The translations under genes were made by a program, and so were the position numbers. 64,000 bases of DNA from Pollenia angustigena (taxonomy: Eukaryota; Arthropoda; Insecta; Diptera; Polleniidae), in contig OV884059.1 of the NCBI GenBank assembly GCA_930367215.1, positions 156,548,511 through 156,612,510 on the forward strand, written 5' to 3'. The notes below the pieces were generated by a model. The model worked only from the letters and a program-made list of their open reading frames with translations, was not told the DNA's origin and did not search any database. Below, one piece after another: positions 63,851 through 64,000 of this stretch; the stretch's first letter is position 1, and each line of letters starts with the position of its first letter.

Positions 63851-64000
63851 TGTTGATATAAATATACACAGCCTTATTTATAAGAAATAATACAGGTTAA
63901 TAAAAGGTTTATGAAACGGATTTTTTATGGAAATTCGATTAATAAACCTTGTTACACCCATTTTATTTTTTTATGAATAAAAATGATAGTATATAAAAGC
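63851..64000. other. AT-rich end of window
   Basis: Nothing was recognised. ATAAAAGGTTTATGAAACGG / TTCGATTAATAAACCTTGTT is a loose inverted repeat. Confidence 0.35.

Noticed and set aside
1..64000. LTR retrotransposon or endogenous retrovirus
   Set aside because: No pair of direct long terminal repeats and no gag, protease or integrase-like translation was found.

Overview
This window looks like non-coding DNA from a higher (calyptrate-type) fly. It is strongly A+T-rich, full of poly-A/T runs, CA/TG, TA and CAG tracts, and packed with short DNA-transposon derivatives. It also carries the dipteran repeat with TATACCCTCCACCA / GTCGG..AAGCC ends, tRNA-derived SINEs, and decayed mariner-like and non-LTR retrotransposon pieces. 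I found no host protein-coding gene, no rRNA, no intact tRNA and no CRISPR array. Every long open frame is either a transposon relic or chance AT-rich frame. The window is best read as a gene desert or the inside of a very large intron. Organism and family assignments are inferences from remembered family signatures; no search was run.

Layout. 0-4.6 kb: a mariner-like transposase N-terminal relic, a 477-bp MITE with TTA duplications, a 126-bp MITE, a hairpin and a dipteran-repeat relic. 6.7-10.3 kb: a five-level nest (hAT MITE > hAT element with transposase trace > CACTGATAGAAAA element > retroposon with a (TA)n tail > pogo-like element in that tail). 11.9-12.8 kb: a pogo-like element. 14.9-16.2 kb: a small MITE and a mariner-like pseudogene with an in-frame internal deletion. 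17.4-19.2 kb: two SINEs, an AATCATATTATG-rich element and a reverse-transcriptase scrap. 21.7-23.0 kb: an RTE-like LINE relic. 23.9-24.5 kb: a hAT MITE made of TCCCCAAA words. 25.6-26.7 kb: the dipteran repeat with 153-bp tandem units. 27.1-29.5 kb: a LINE 3' relic, a MITE, a SINE and an antisense RTE-like relic. 30.4 kb: a promoter-like cluster. 32.5-33.3 kb: a 365-bp tandem duplication. 35.3-38.2 kb: an interrupted element and a MULE-like element carrying a GC-rich 82-bp array. 41-42.1 kb: two hAT MITEs, one only 81 bp. 44.6-46.7 kb: a MITE and a hAT element with a large fold-back. 48.9-51.4 kb: an element copy, then a 1.6-kb composite palindrome holding a SINE and a second pogo-like element. 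51.8-58.0 kb: two hAT MITEs each hit by the same 278-bp MITE (one of them sits in a LINE), a tandem-repeat retroposon and a mariner C-terminal relic. 58.1-60.2 kb: a hairpin and a hAT element containing smaller MITEs. 61.6-63.3 kb: an element with ~235-bp inverted repeats.

There are no cooperating genes. What unifies the window is transposon architecture. Many non-autonomous elements, assigned by target-site duplication to hAT, pogo-like and MULE-like groups, repeat the short word found in their own terminal inverted repeat many times near both ends. Target-site duplications, several of them perfect 8-mers, fix many element ends to the base.
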